DNA from: Paenibacillus piscarius
Lineage (GTDB): Bacteria; Bacillota; Bacilli; Paenibacillales; Paenibacillaceae
Assembly: GCF_022234545.1 (NCBI RefSeq)
Contig: NZ_JAIEUI010000008.1
Coordinates: forward strand, 1 to 64,000
Length of the DNA: 64,000 nt
Direction: 5' to 3'
Shown: positions 1 to 8,349 of the stretch, piece after piece
Layout: each line of letters begins with the position of its first letter
How positions within the stretch are numbered: position 1 is the first letter of the stretch
Notes under the pieces: model-generated
Told to the model about the DNA's origin: nothing
The model's database searches: none
The model's input: only the letters and a program-made list of their open reading frames with translations
Translations under genes and position numbers: made by a program

Positions 1-253
1 TTATCATAAGGAGGTGCTCGTTAAATTTCAAAGCCCAAATTTAAGGGGATACAGGAATGCTTTGTCAGCCGATTTCAACCGCCGAAGAGCGGATTAAATC
101 AGGAAATCTGATGACAACAGCGGCTGGAAGTCCAAATGTTCACCGCAGTTACGGCTAACATCTAGATTGGGGTCTCTTTCGTTCTGCTATGAGTCCGCCT
201 TATCCGAAAGCGCAAACCCTTTTCACACCAAACCGACGAAAGGAAGTGAAGTC

Positions 254-1180
254 ATGCCGAATCCGGCAGAAGCGGTGATGCCTGTAGCCAGTCTGAAGGG
301 CGTCACCAAGAAGATAGGCTCCAAAACGCTGGTCAGCGATCTGACGCTTGATATTCCACCCGGGCAGATCTTCGGGTTCCTGGGACCGAACGGGGCAGGT
401 AAGACGACCACCATCCGAATGATGGTGGGATTAATCTCTATAAGCCGCGGGGATATCATGATCTGCGGGCACAGCATCAAAGACCATTACGAAGAGGCCA
501 TCGCCCAGGTCGGAGCGATCGTGGAGAACCCGGAGATGTACAAGTTCCTCACCGGCTATCAGAACCTGCGCCAGTATGCGCGCATGGTGCCAGGCGTAAC
601 CAAAGCCCGGATACAAGAGGTCGTGGAGCTGGTGGGGCTGAGCCAGCGCATCCATGACAAGGTCAAATCGTACTCCCTGGGGATGCGTCAACGGCTCGGC
701 GTAGCCCAGGCCCTTCTGCACCGTCCGAAGCTGCTCATCCTGGACGAGCCGACCAACGGGCTCGACCCGCAGGGAATCCGCGAGCTGCGTGATTATCTCC
801 GCCAGCTGTGCCGGACGGAAGGAACCACGGTATTCGTCTCCAGCCATCTGTTGTCCGAGATGGAGCTGATGTGCGACAGTGTGGCGATTATCCAGAACGG
901 CCGTCTGATCGATGTGAAGCAGCTCAAGGCCGTCGGCGATATGATAATCCCGGCCGGTGAGACCTTCTTCGAGGTCGATAATCCTGAGGCTGCACTGGCG
1001 CTAATCGCAGGCGGTCTGATGAAGGAAGGCGGAGTCGCTGTCCAGGCATCCCGGGAGGAGATTGCCGAGCTGAATGCGAAGCTGGTGGGCGGCGGGGTTA
1101 AAGTGTACAGCATTAAGGCGCTGTCGCGTTCGCTGGAGGATCAATTCTTGGAAATTACAGGAGGTGAAGGCATTGGCTGA
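254..1180 (+). CDS. ABC transporter ATP-binding protein (ABC-2 type exporter)
   Basis: ATPase subunit of an ABC-2 exporter, working with the permease encoded just downstream. Visible motifs are a Walker A (GPNGAGKTT), the signature YSLGMRQRLGVAQ, Walker B (LLILDEPTNGLDP) and a switch histidine (SSHLLSE). A C-terminal regulatory extension of about 90 residues follows, as in BcrA/bacitracin-type ATPases. The reading frame is open further upstream, but the ATG at 254 has an AGGAAGTGA Shine-Dalgarno just before it and gives a normal 308-aa product, so I take it as the start. The last 8 bases overlap the permease gene, indicating translational coupling. The substrate cannot be read from the sequence; antimicrobial peptides or lipids are usual for the family. 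Confidence 0.9.
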   Translation: MPNPAEAVMPVASLKGVTKKIGSKTLVSDLTLDIPPGQIFGFLGPNGAGKTTTIRMMVGLISISRGDIMICGHSIKDHYEEAIAQVGAIVENPEMYKFLTGYQNLRQYARMVPGVTKARIQEVVELVGLSQRIHDKVKSYSLGMRQRLGVAQALLHRPKLLILDEPTNGLDPQGIRELRDYLRQLCRTEGTTVFVSSHLLSEMELMCDSVAIIQNGRLIDVKQLKAVGDMIIPAGETFFEVDNPEAALALIAGGLMKEGGVAVQASREEIAELNAKLVGGGVKVYSIKALSRSLEDQFLEITGGEGIG

Positions 1181-1955
1181 GTTCATTGCTCTCATACATA
1201 ATGAGAACATCAAAATATTCCGGCGTCTGCGGACCTGGATCATGCTGTTCATTCTGGCACTGATGAGCGCGCTGTTTCCGGCGCTGATTTATTTCACGAC
1301 CAGCGGCGGCGATGCTATGGGACTATGGGGCAGCTTCCGGACCACGATGACGATTGCCTTTTTCCTGAACACGATCTTTACCGCTCTGGTGGCAGCTGAC
1401 TCCGTGGCGGGCGAATTCACCTGGGGAACGATCAAGCTGCTGCTGATCCGCCCATGGAGCCGTTCCAAGATCCTGCTCTCCAAATATTTATCCATGATCT
1501 GCTTCAGCCTGGTCAGCACAGCGGTTTTAATTGCATTCGGCTACGGCTCCGCCCTGATCTTCTCATCCTCGGCTTCTACGGGCGGGCAGGCGATGGGCTG
1601 GAGCGATGGGGAATATGTGTTCATGCTGATTCTGTGCAGCTATATTGAGCTGTTCCTGACGGCAGCGATTGCCTTCATGATCTCCAGCGTCTTCCGTTCG
1701 AGCGGCCTGGCGATTGTGCTGTCCCTGTCAATTATGTTCACCAAAGATATCTTCATTGCGATCTTCAGCCCGGAGCGGTATGAATGGGCGAACTACCTGA
1801 TCTTTGCCCACATGAACCTGAGCGGCTATCTGCTGTCAGATACCGGACCGGGTGGAGCTACTCTGTGGTTCGCGGTCTCTGTCCTGGCAGTATATTATGT
1901 GATTATCATGGCAGCTTCATGGCTTGTATTCAGTAAAAGAGATGTAGCTGCGTAA
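1173..1955 (+). CDS. ABC-2 type transporter permease
   Basis: Membrane subunit partnering the preceding ATPase. The 260-residue product has about six hydrophobic segments and the layout of ABC-2 permeases of the BcrB/NatB type: a short cytoplasmic N-terminus (AEFIALIHNENIKIFRRLRTW), a first membrane helix, then a conserved acidic stretch (DSVAGEFTWGTIKLLLIRPWSR). This EF-x-x-GT-x-K-x-LL-x-RP pattern is a family hallmark. The start is a TTG at 1173 with a perfect AGGAGGTGA upstream; it lies inside the end of the ATPase gene. The frame is open further upstream but that part is out-of-frame ATPase sequence. No recognisable terminator was seen in the 60 bases that follow. Confidence 0.88.
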   Translation: MAEFIALIHNENIKIFRRLRTWIMLFILALMSALFPALIYFTTSGGDAMGLWGSFRTTMTIAFFLNTIFTALVAADSVAGEFTWGTIKLLLIRPWSRSKILLSKYLSMICFSLVSTAVLIAFGYGSALIFSSSASTGGQAMGWSDGEYVFMLILCSYIELFLTAAIAFMISSVFRSSGLAIVLSLSIMFTKDIFIAIFSPERYEWANYLIFAHMNLSGYLLSDTGPGGATLWFAVSVLAVYYVIIMAASWLVFSKRDVAA

Positions 1956-2016
1956 CATTTTCTGTGTTGATACGGGGAGCAGACAGCCGAAAGAAAGGCG
2001 AACGGCAACAATTCGT

Positions 2017-2466
2017 CTACGCGCCTTCCAGACTGCTCTGCTGGCCCTCTCTGCGTTTGCCTTGCTTCTTCTTGGCAGCAACAGGATGCAGCCCCCCGGC
2101 CTTCTCGGCGGCGGGCTGTTCTGTCATGGCCACTGCCCCGTTAAGCAAGCTGCCTTCGGTGATGCTCAGCGCGCCTGCGGCAATATTGCCGTGAAGCTGT
2201 CCAGTCTCTGTAAGGATCAGCTTCCCCTGGGCCGTTACATTGCCATAGACCGTACCGGCAATTATAATCTCCTTCGCCTCGATGCTGGAGTGGACCTGTC
2301 CTTGTTCTCCTACGGTCACTGTGCCTTCACACAGAATCTCCCCGCTGAAATTTCCTTCAATCCGCAGATTGGTGTCACAATGCACCTTCCCTTCAAGCGT
2401 GCCTCCATGTCCGATCAGCGAGTCCGTTGACTTGTAGACCGCGGCAGGTGTACGTCTCTTCCACAT
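2017..2466 (-). CDS. bactofilin family polymer-forming protein
   Basis: Small cytoskeletal protein of the bactofilin family, which polymerises without nucleotide into filaments that position cell-wall enzymes. The central 100 residues are a run of short beta-helix repeats with regular hydrophobic/Gly spacing (LEGKVHCDTNLRIEGNFSGEI, TVTVGEQGQVHSSIEAKEIIIAGTVYGNVTA). The C-terminal tail is basic (KKKQGKRREGQ). Two in-frame ATGs exist; AAGGAGGA abuts the first (2472) but sits 7 bases from the second (2466), so I place the start at 2466 (149 aa). It lies 44 bases downstream of an M23 peptidase on the same strand. Bactofilin plus LytM/M23 peptidase is a recurrent functional pair, so a role in placing peptidoglycan hydrolysis is likely. 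Confidence 0.87.
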   Translation of the reverse strand: MWKRRTPAAVYKSTDSLIGHGGTLEGKVHCDTNLRIEGNFSGEILCEGTVTVGEQGQVHSSIEAKEIIIAGTVYGNVTAQGKLILTETGQLHGNIAAGALSITEGSLLNGAVAMTEQPAAEKAGGLHPVAAKKKQGKRREGQQSSLEGA

Positions 2467-2510
2467 GCTCATTCCTCCTTGTATGATCTATTCGGTACTG
2501 ACAGCCAGGC

Positions 2511-3761
2511 TTAAGGCTTGACATAGTTAAGCGGATTCACCGGCTGGTTCTGCTTCACCACCTGGAAGTGGAGATGGGGGCCTGTACTGCGTCCGGTATT
2601 GCCCAGCTTCCCGATCTGCTGCCCCTTGACAATCTGATCTCCGGGCGAGACCAGCATCTGGTCCAAATGCATGTACAAGGTCTCCAGCCCGTTGTCATGC
2701 CGGACCGCAATGTATTTGCCTCTGGCTCCCAGCCGTTCCGCGGCGATTACTTCACCGCCGAGCGCTGCATAGACGGGATCGCCGATGCTCCCGGCAATAT
2801 CAATGCCGGAATGATAAGCCGAGACGCCCTTGAACGGGTCGGTGCGGTAGCCGAAGCTTGATGTAATGACCTTCGAGCCGGTGGGCCACATTACCGTCCG
2901 GGCCAGCCGGGCTTTGGCCTCCTGGGCCTGCTGGGCCTGAAGATTCGCCCGCCGGGTGTTCACCTTCCGTGCTTCTGTAATCGTGGAGGAGATGCTGTCA
3001 ATCATCTCATCCATGATGCTGTGAATCTCCTGGAAGTCGTCTCTCGTCTCCTGAATCAGCCCCTGCGGATCATTCTCGTAGACGGCGATATATTCACCGC
3101 CGACCTGGGGTTGCCCGGCAGCGGGCAGGAGGGCGGCGGCCAGCTTCACCCGGAATTGGGCGGCAGGCGAAACGGCTGCCGGGCGGGCAGCCAGACGGGT
3201 TGTGGGCTGCTCTTGGATGAACGGTCCCGCGCTTAGCCGGCTGACTTTGCCATAGGTTCCGGCCGGTTCCGTACGGGTGGCTTCTGCGATGGACGCCGCG
3301 CTTGCCGTCTCTTCAGCTGTGGCGGACGTTGCCTCGCTGCTCGTCTTACCAGACTCCTTGCCGGAGCCGGAGCCGGTGGAGGCGGCCTTCTCCTCCTGTC
3401 CAATCAGTGACTGCAGCTGCTGCTCCAGCTCCGTTACGCTCTTCAGCTTGTCCTTGATGTTCTCCGCTTCCTCGGAGAGCTCGGACACCTGGCCGCGTAA
3501 TTGCTGCAGCGCTTCTTCTTTGTCGGCGACCTTCATCTCCATACGGATGTTGGTCAGTGACAATTGAGCTGCTTCAGCCTCCAGTTCGGCGATGGACCGG
3601 GAGGCATGGATGTGCATGGAGGTGACCAGACTGGAGAGGGACAATGCAGCAGCGGCGGGCAAGGCCAGCGCGAGCGGCTTGGAGATCTGGAGTTGCTTCA
3701 CAGGCTGTCCGGCTTCACGAATAACAAGCAGCTTAATCGGTTTACCTCGCTGACGTTTCAT
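2511..3761 (-). CDS. M23 family peptidoglycan endopeptidase with coiled coil
   Basis: Membrane-anchored M23 (LytM-type) metallopeptidase that cuts peptide cross-links in peptidoglycan. The product of 416 residues has a basic N-terminus, one hydrophobic segment (about 28-48, LALALPAAAALSLSSLVTS), a long coiled coil (about 55-120), an Ala/Ser/Thr/Pro-rich linker and a C-terminal peptidase domain (about 295-416). Zinc and catalytic motifs are intact: H-x3-D at His317/Asp321, His365 in MHLD, and HLH at 396-398. The ATG has AAGGAG upstream. The bactofilin gene follows 44 bases downstream, so the two probably form an operon. The coiled coil recalls EnvC/Spr-like regulators, but the complete zinc site argues for an active enzyme. 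Confidence 0.9.
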   Translation of the reverse strand: MKRQRGKPIKLLVIREAGQPVKQLQISKPLALALPAAAALSLSSLVTSMHIHASRSIAELEAEAAQLSLTNIRMEMKVADKEEALQQLRGQVSELSEEAENIKDKLKSVTELEQQLQSLIGQEEKAASTGSGSGKESGKTSSEATSATAEETASAASIAEATRTEPAGTYGKVSRLSAGPFIQEQPTTRLAARPAAVSPAAQFRVKLAAALLPAAGQPQVGGEYIAVYENDPQGLIQETRDDFQEIHSIMDEMIDSISSTITEARKVNTRRANLQAQQAQEAKARLARTVMWPTGSKVITSSFGYRTDPFKGVSAYHSGIDIAGSIGDPVYAALGGEVIAAERLGARGKYIAVRHDNGLETLYMHLDQMLVSPGDQIVKGQQIGKLGNTGRSTGPHLHFQVVKQNQPVNPLNYVKP

Positions 3762-3996
3762 AACTACTCCTTCCTGCGGCCTGGAACCGCCGCGGGATAT
3801 TGACTGTCTGTTCCGGTCTGTTCCTGGTGTAAGGGCTTATCCGGTTCGTCCTACTACTCTATGTATTCCATAATCAGGTTGAACATGACAACGGTTTGCT
3901 TGAATAAAGAATACGAGTTAAGGCAAGACCTGTAGTAGTGCACAGCATCCGCTGTAAACCTAGTACTCGTTTATTTCTTTGTCCAGGAGGATGGAT

Positions 3997-5427
3997 ATGA
4001 GAATTTTCGCCTTGATTTTATGTATTTTTATTGTGCAGCTGGCTGTGATCTTCATTCTGGAGTTCCGGCGCCCCCAGCGGGCCCTGGCCTGGATCTGCAT
4101 TACCTTCTGCTGTCCGCCGCTCGGGCTGCTGTTCTATTATGCCCTGGGGCGGGATTACCGCCAGAGCCGCCGGCTCGGCCGGAGATGCGTGTCCCTGCAG
4201 CGGGAGATCCGTGCCCATGTGGCCGGCAAGATTCATAAGGTCAAAGAGGCGGCGGATACGGGAAACCGCGCCTTCGCCGGGCGGCCGGAGCTGCTGCATC
4301 TGCTCTCGGGGCTGGCCGGGAGTCCTCTTACGCAGCATAATGACTGTCAGGTATTCTCCGGGACCCGCGAAGCATATGAAGCGATGCTGGAGGCGATGGA
4401 GCAGGCGGAGGAGAATATCCATATGGAATTCTATATCTTCCGGGAAGACGGAATCGGGCGGCAGTTCCAGGAGGTAATGATCCGCAAGGCGCGCCAGGGA
4501 GTTAGGGTCCGGCTGTTATGCGACGGGCTGGGCAGCCATAAGCTTGGCCGGAGATTTCTGAGGGAGCTGGAGGCTGCGGGCGTCCAGGTCTATTTTTTTC
4601 TGCCTCCGCTGACCTCGCTCCTGGACCGCCGCTTCAACTACCGCAATCACCGCAAAATCCTCGTGGTCGACGGCCGGACCGGCTTCACCGGAGGAATGAA
4701 TATAGGCGACGATTATCTCGGCCAAGACCCGAAGATGGGCTTCTGGCGGGATACTCATCTGCGCCTGGAAGGCGATTCGGTCTATCATCTGCAATATGTA
4801 TTTCTCCGCGACTGGAGGCTGGCAGCAGGTGAGACCATGAGCCATCCACGTTTTTTTCCGCGCCACAGCTGTCCTGGCCGGGAGGCGGTGCAGATTGTTG
4901 CCGGCGGTCCGGACGGGTCCATAGACGCTATGCAAGAGCTGTTCTTTGCATCCATCTGTGCGGCGAAGCAGCGGATCTGGATGACCTCGCCGTATTTCAT
5001 CCCGGACCCTGCCATACAGCGGGCGCTGAAGCATGCTGTGCTGAGCGGAGTGGATGTACGGATGATTATCCCGGCGAAGCCCGATAACCGGGTCGTCTAT
5101 TATGCAACGCTGTCTTACCTGGAGGATCTGCAGGATGCCGGCGTGAAATTTTACCGTTACACCAAAGGGTTCATGCATGCCAAAGTGATGATTGTCGATC
5201 ATCTGCTGGCCTCGGTCGGCAGTGCCAATCTGGACATGCGCAGCTTCTATTCCAATTTTGAGCTGACAGCGGTTCTGCTTGCGCCGGAACGGATTGCAGA
5301 GCTGGCGGAAGACTTCAGCCGGGACCTTACGCACAGCGAGGTGATTGATCCGCAGAGCTTCCGGGAGAGACCGAAGAATGTCAAACGGTTAGAAAGTCTG
5401 TGTAAGCTCTTATCTCCGCTATTATGA
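3997..5427 (+). CDS. cls: cardiolipin synthase (phospholipase D superfamily)
   Basis: Makes cardiolipin by joining two phosphatidylglycerol molecules at the membrane. The 476-residue product begins with two membrane helices (MRIFALILCIFIVQLAVIFIL, LAWICITFCCPPLGLLFYYAL) and then has two phospholipase D domains, each with an HxK(x)4D motif: H218/K220 (NHRKILVVD) and H394/K396 (MHAKVMIVD). The GGMNIGDDY and GSANLDMRS motifs following each site are also present. AGGAGG at 3985-3990 lies directly in front of ATG 3991 but 6 bases in front of ATG 3997, so 3997 is the better start. It is a single gene of normal family length. The 220 bases upstream carry no gene I can support. Confidence 0.93.
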   Translation: MRIFALILCIFIVQLAVIFILEFRRPQRALAWICITFCCPPLGLLFYYALGRDYRQSRRLGRRCVSLQREIRAHVAGKIHKVKEAADTGNRAFAGRPELLHLLSGLAGSPLTQHNDCQVFSGTREAYEAMLEAMEQAEENIHMEFYIFREDGIGRQFQEVMIRKARQGVRVRLLCDGLGSHKLGRRFLRELEAAGVQVYFFLPPLTSLLDRRFNYRNHRKILVVDGRTGFTGGMNIGDDYLGQDPKMGFWRDTHLRLEGDSVYHLQYVFLRDWRLAAGETMSHPRFFPRHSCPGREAVQIVAGGPDGSIDAMQELFFASICAAKQRIWMTSPYFIPDPAIQRALKHAVLSGVDVRMIIPAKPDNRVVYYATLSYLEDLQDAGVKFYRYTKGFMHAKVMIVDHLLASVGSANLDMRSFYSNFELTAVLLAPERIAELAEDFSRDLTHSEVIDPQSFRERPKNVKRLESLCKLLSPLL

Positions 5428-5478
5428 CAGAAAAGTTGATGGAAGCATCGTTTATCGAAGGTTATATCAATTTCCATG

Positions 5479-5507
5479 CGTTATTTGACCTTCTTTTATG
5501 ATATAAT
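5479..5507 (+). promoter_or_regulatory. putative extended -10 promoter for the yitT-family gene
   Basis: TGaTATAAT (5499-5507) is a good extended -10 element located 30 bases before the yitT-family start codon. The -35 region at the right spacing is poor, which fits extended -10 promoters. Sequence-based prediction only. Confidence 0.5.
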
Positions 5508-5536
5508 GGAAATATAAGATGAACAGGGGGAGTTCT

Positions 5537-6445
5537 ATGACTGTAAGCCAACATGTCTTTACGGGTGAGGAGCAGAAGAAGCCGCAGAAGTCCGGGGCGA
5601 TCAAGACGGCAAGGCTGGCTCAGCGCATTATCATGATTGTTGTCGGAGCGGCTATGATGTCTGTTGCGCTTGAAATTTTTCTCGTTCCCAATAAGTTGAT
5701 TGATGGCGGAATAACCGGCATTTCCATTATGTTGTCCCATATTTTCAATATACCGCTGGGTATTCTGTTGACCCTGCTTAACCTGCCCTTCCTGATCATC
5801 GGCTATAAGCAGATCGGGAAGACCTTTGCCTTATCTACACTTTTTGCTGTAGTTGTAATGTCCATTGGAACCCAACTGCTGCATCCGGTGCATCCCATTA
5901 CGGTGGAGCCGCTGCTGGCCGCTGTCTTCGGCGGGGTTATCCTCGGCGTCGGGGTCGGACTGGTTGTCCGTTACGGCGGTTCGCTGGACGGCACCGAGAT
6001 TGTGGCTATCCTTGTAGCCAAGCGGCTTCCGTTCTCTGTAGGGGAAGTTGTGATGTTCTTCAACGTATTCATTTTGTCCGGTGCAGGGTTTGTGTTCGGC
6101 TGGAATAATGCGATGTTCTCGCTCATTGCCTACTATATTGCCTTTAAGCTGATTGATATTACGCTCGAAGGTCTGGATCAGTCGAAATCGGTGTGGATTA
6201 TCAGCGATAAGTTTCGTGATATCGGCGAAGCCTTAACGGAGCGTCTGGGACGCGGAGTCACCTACCTGGATGGTGAAGGCGGATTCTCCGGCGATGACAA
6301 GAAAGTGATTTTTGTCGTCATTACCCGGCTTGAGGAGGCTAAGCTGAAGTCGATTGTGGAGGATTGGGATTCTGACGCATTCATCGCGATCGGCAATATC
6401 CATGATGTCAAGGGCGGCCGCTTCAAAAAGAAAGCCATTCATTAG
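5537..6445 (+). CDS. YitT family membrane protein (DUF161/DUF2179)
   Basis: Integral membrane protein of the YitT family. It has about five to six N-terminal membrane helices (residues about 20-200), including the typical LEIFLVPNKLIDGGITGIS stretch, followed by a soluble DUF2179 domain (about 215-300) with the pattern GRGVTYLDGEGGFSGDDKKVIFVVITRLE. Family members are widespread in Firmicutes and the transported substrate is unknown. The ATG at 5537 follows AGGGGGA at 5 bases; an upstream in-frame ATG at 5519 has no Shine-Dalgarno. It is a stand-alone gene, and a bidirectional terminator separates it from the convergent LigD polymerase gene. Confidence 0.88.
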   Translation: MTVSQHVFTGEEQKKPQKSGAIKTARLAQRIIMIVVGAAMMSVALEIFLVPNKLIDGGITGISIMLSHIFNIPLGILLTLLNLPFLIIGYKQIGKTFALSTLFAVVVMSIGTQLLHPVHPITVEPLLAAVFGGVILGVGVGLVVRYGGSLDGTEIVAILVAKRLPFSVGEVVMFFNVFILSGAGFVFGWNNAMFSLIAYYIAFKLIDITLEGLDQSKSVWIISDKFRDIGEALTERLGRGVTYLDGEGGFSGDDKKVIFVVITRLEEAKLKSIVEDWDSDAFIAIGNIHDVKGGRFKKKAIH

Positions 6446-6586
6446 CACAGCATTGGCCCGCCACGGCTGGAATGCTTCCGAAGGAAGGTATATTTACGAA
6501 CGTCAGAGTACTCAATACGGCGGAACTGACTTGCTGTGCCGTATTATCATATAGTTTTACCTTCCGTCCAGATCTGGACGCCACCT

Positions 6587-6621
6587 AAGCCCGCAGCCTG
6601 AATTCAGGTGTCTGCGGGCTT
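6587..6621. terminator. bidirectional rho-independent terminator
   Basis: AAGCCCGCAG (6587-6596) pairs with CTGCGGGCTT (6612-6621). The loop also contains a CCTGAATTCAGG palindrome. It lies between the converging yitT-family and ligD-type genes and can serve both. Confidence 0.75.
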
Positions 6622-6647
6622 ATTGCTGTCTTACGGTCCTTGCTCCG

Positions 6648-7532
6648 TCAAGGCAGCCTGGCAATAATGTCTGCAACCGGCTGCGGGGGCACCTTGGCGA
6701 TCAGATCACCCAGCTGCTCCAGCCGCCCTCCGATATTCAGCAGGTGGTAATCGGCAGGCTTGACATCCTGCTGCACCTCCTCCCACAGCAGGGGGGTTGA
6801 GACGGTTGCCAGCGGCCGGGCGCGCGGCGTGTAGGGAGCAGCGAGCGTCTTGCCGCCATAGTGCTGGAGATAATCGAAATAGATTTTGTCCCCCCGGTGC
6901 TTCTTAAGACGCTCCAGCGTGAACAGATCCGGCCGCTTCTCGGTCACATAACGGCCGACGAAATGACCGGCCCGGCGCAGCCCGTCGAAGGTGACGCCCG
7001 GCTGGATGGGAACGATAATTTGCACGCCGGTGGCTCCGGAGGTTTTGGGGACGGATTGCAGCCCAAGCGACCTCAGCACCTCTCCCACCAGGAAAGCTGC
7101 TTCCATAATCCGCGGCTCCACCTCGCGGGAGGGGTCCAGATCAATCATCCATTCGCAGGGAAGAGGGCTGCCGACAACATGCAGCGAAGGGTGGAATTCG
7201 AGCGCAGCGAGATTGCCGAGCCAGAGCAGCTCCGGCAGACCCTGCAGGACAATGTAATGGATACCGTCCTGCTCCGCCGTGCGGACGAATTCCGGCAGCG
7301 GCTCGGGGGCGTTCTTCTGGTAGAAGGACATCCCGGGCACTCCGTGGGGATAGCGGATCACCGTGAGCAGCCGGTCCCTGCAATAACGCAGCAGATAAGG
7401 GGAGAGGATAGCCAGCTTTTGCAGGTAGATCTGCTTGGTGATGCCCTGCTCCGGCCAGAGCGGCTTGTCCGGGTTCGTAATAACGATCTCATGACCGTCA
7501 GCGGTAATGGTGCCTTTAACCTTCTGCGGCAT
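6648..7532 (-). CDS. LigD-type DNA repair polymerase/primase (NHEJ), stand-alone POL domain
   Basis: Archaeo-eukaryotic primase-like polymerase of bacterial non-homologous end joining; it fills gaps and adds (ribo)nucleotides at broken ends held by Ku. The 294-residue product is only the POL module of LigD. The metal-binding DLDP motif (MIDLDPS) and the KTSGATG loop are visible, and the DYLQ stretch near residue 220 is typical. The position usually written SGxKGxH reads SGATGVQ, so the His is replaced by Gln. The ligase module and Ku are encoded 3-6 kb away on the same strand, separated by an oppositely oriented ECF sigma operon. The ATG is preceded by AAGGAGTG. Confidence 0.9.
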   Translation of the reverse strand: MPQKVKGTITADGHEIVITNPDKPLWPEQGITKQIYLQKLAILSPYLLRYCRDRLLTVIRYPHGVPGMSFYQKNAPEPLPEFVRTAEQDGIHYIVLQGLPELLWLGNLAALEFHPSLHVVGSPLPCEWMIDLDPSREVEPRIMEAAFLVGEVLRSLGLQSVPKTSGATGVQIIVPIQPGVTFDGLRRAGHFVGRYVTEKRPDLFTLERLKKHRGDKIYFDYLQHYGGKTLAAPYTPRARPLATVSTPLLWEEVQQDVKPADYHLLNIGGRLEQLGDLIAKVPPQPVADIIARLP

Positions 7533-7640
7533 ACAGTATCACTCCTTAGGGTCGTCCAGGTCTGACTATTATTTGCTGTATGGCCGGTTTTCAGTCCGAA
7601 TTCCGGGCGGATAAGTTGTGCTCGTAGACACTTGAGCCGG

Positions 7641-7664
7641 ATGTGGCCGGAAAACCGACCACAT
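7641..7664. repeat. short hairpin repeat containing AAAACCGACCACAT
   Basis: ATGTGGCCGG (7641-7650), an AAAA loop and CCGACCACAT (7655-7664) form a nearly perfect stem. The AAAACCGACCACAT half recurs at 20191-20204 and, with one change, at 20330-20343. The rest of the 220-base gap around it (7533-7752) holds no gene I can support. Confidence 0.5.
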
Positions 7665-7752
7665 AGCGATGCCGCAGGAGTTATGTTCTGCCAAATGTCC
7701 CGTTTGGCCCCATCCGGTGCTTATACGGGGTGTAAGGAACAAGTGAAGGGGG

Positions 7753-8349
7753 GTGGTTCAGATTGTAGAGGAGATGGAACATCTCGTTGTCCGGGTACAA
7801 AAGGGCGATGTGGAGCTGTACGGACAGATCGTCGAGGCTGTTCAGCAGCCGATATACCGTTATTGCTGCCGTCTGCTCAGCAGCAGGGCAGAGGCGGAGG
7901 ATGCCGTGCAGGAGATTCTGGTAAAAGCTTATCAGAATATAGGCCAATATCGTCCGCGGGTAAGCTTCTCTTCATGGCTCTATAAAATCGCCTATCATCA
8001 TTGCCTGGGGGTCATCCGCCAGCGGCAGCGGCAGTACCGTCTGCTGATGCTGCTGCGGCCGCAGACATACGCGGAGAGCCCGGAGCAGCAGATGGACCGC
8101 TACCTGTTCGATGAACCGCTCGCAGTAGCGCTCTCCCGGCTGAAGGCGGAGGAGAGGAATCTGCTGGTGCTGCGGATTTTTGAGGAGCAGAGCTTTGCGG
8201 ACATTGCTGAGATCTTGGGCAAGAATACAGAGGCGGTCAAGAAGAGATACCAGCGCACCATCGTTAAGCTCGCTAACCTGCTGCAAGCCCACAGAGAGGA
8301 GGAGGAACCACAATGGACAAGCGCTTCGCTGCTGAAGAAAAAAGGATAA
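7753..8349 (+). CDS. RNA polymerase sigma factor, ECF subfamily
   Basis: Extracytoplasmic-function sigma factor. Region 2 (YRYCCRLLSSRAEAEDAVQEILVKAYQNIGQYRPRVSFSSWLYKIAYHHCL) and region 4 (LKAEERNLLVLRIFEEQSFADIAEILGKNTEAVKKRYQRTIVKLANLL) are both clear, with the short linker usual for the group. Two starts are possible: GTG 7753 directly after a run of Gs, or ATG 7774 (191 aa) with a weak AGAGGAG close by; neither is decisive. The end overlaps the next gene by 37 bases, and that next product is membrane-bound, so the pair looks like a sigma/anti-sigma unit. Which signal it answers cannot be told. Confidence 0.88.
   Translation: MVQIVEEMEHLVVRVQKGDVELYGQIVEAVQQPIYRYCCRLLSSRAEAEDAVQEILVKAYQNIGQYRPRVSFSSWLYKIAYHHCLGVIRQRQRQYRLLMLLRPQTYAESPEQQMDRYLFDEPLAVALSRLKAEERNLLVLRIFEEQSFADIAEILGKNTEAVKKRYQRTIVKLANLLQAHREEEEPQWTSASLLKKKG

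Noticed and set aside
14..97. Tiny GTG-started frame at the left edge
   Set aside because: GGAGG touches the GTG directly, so spacing is wrong; 27 codons without any recognisable feature. The first 250 bases are left unassigned.
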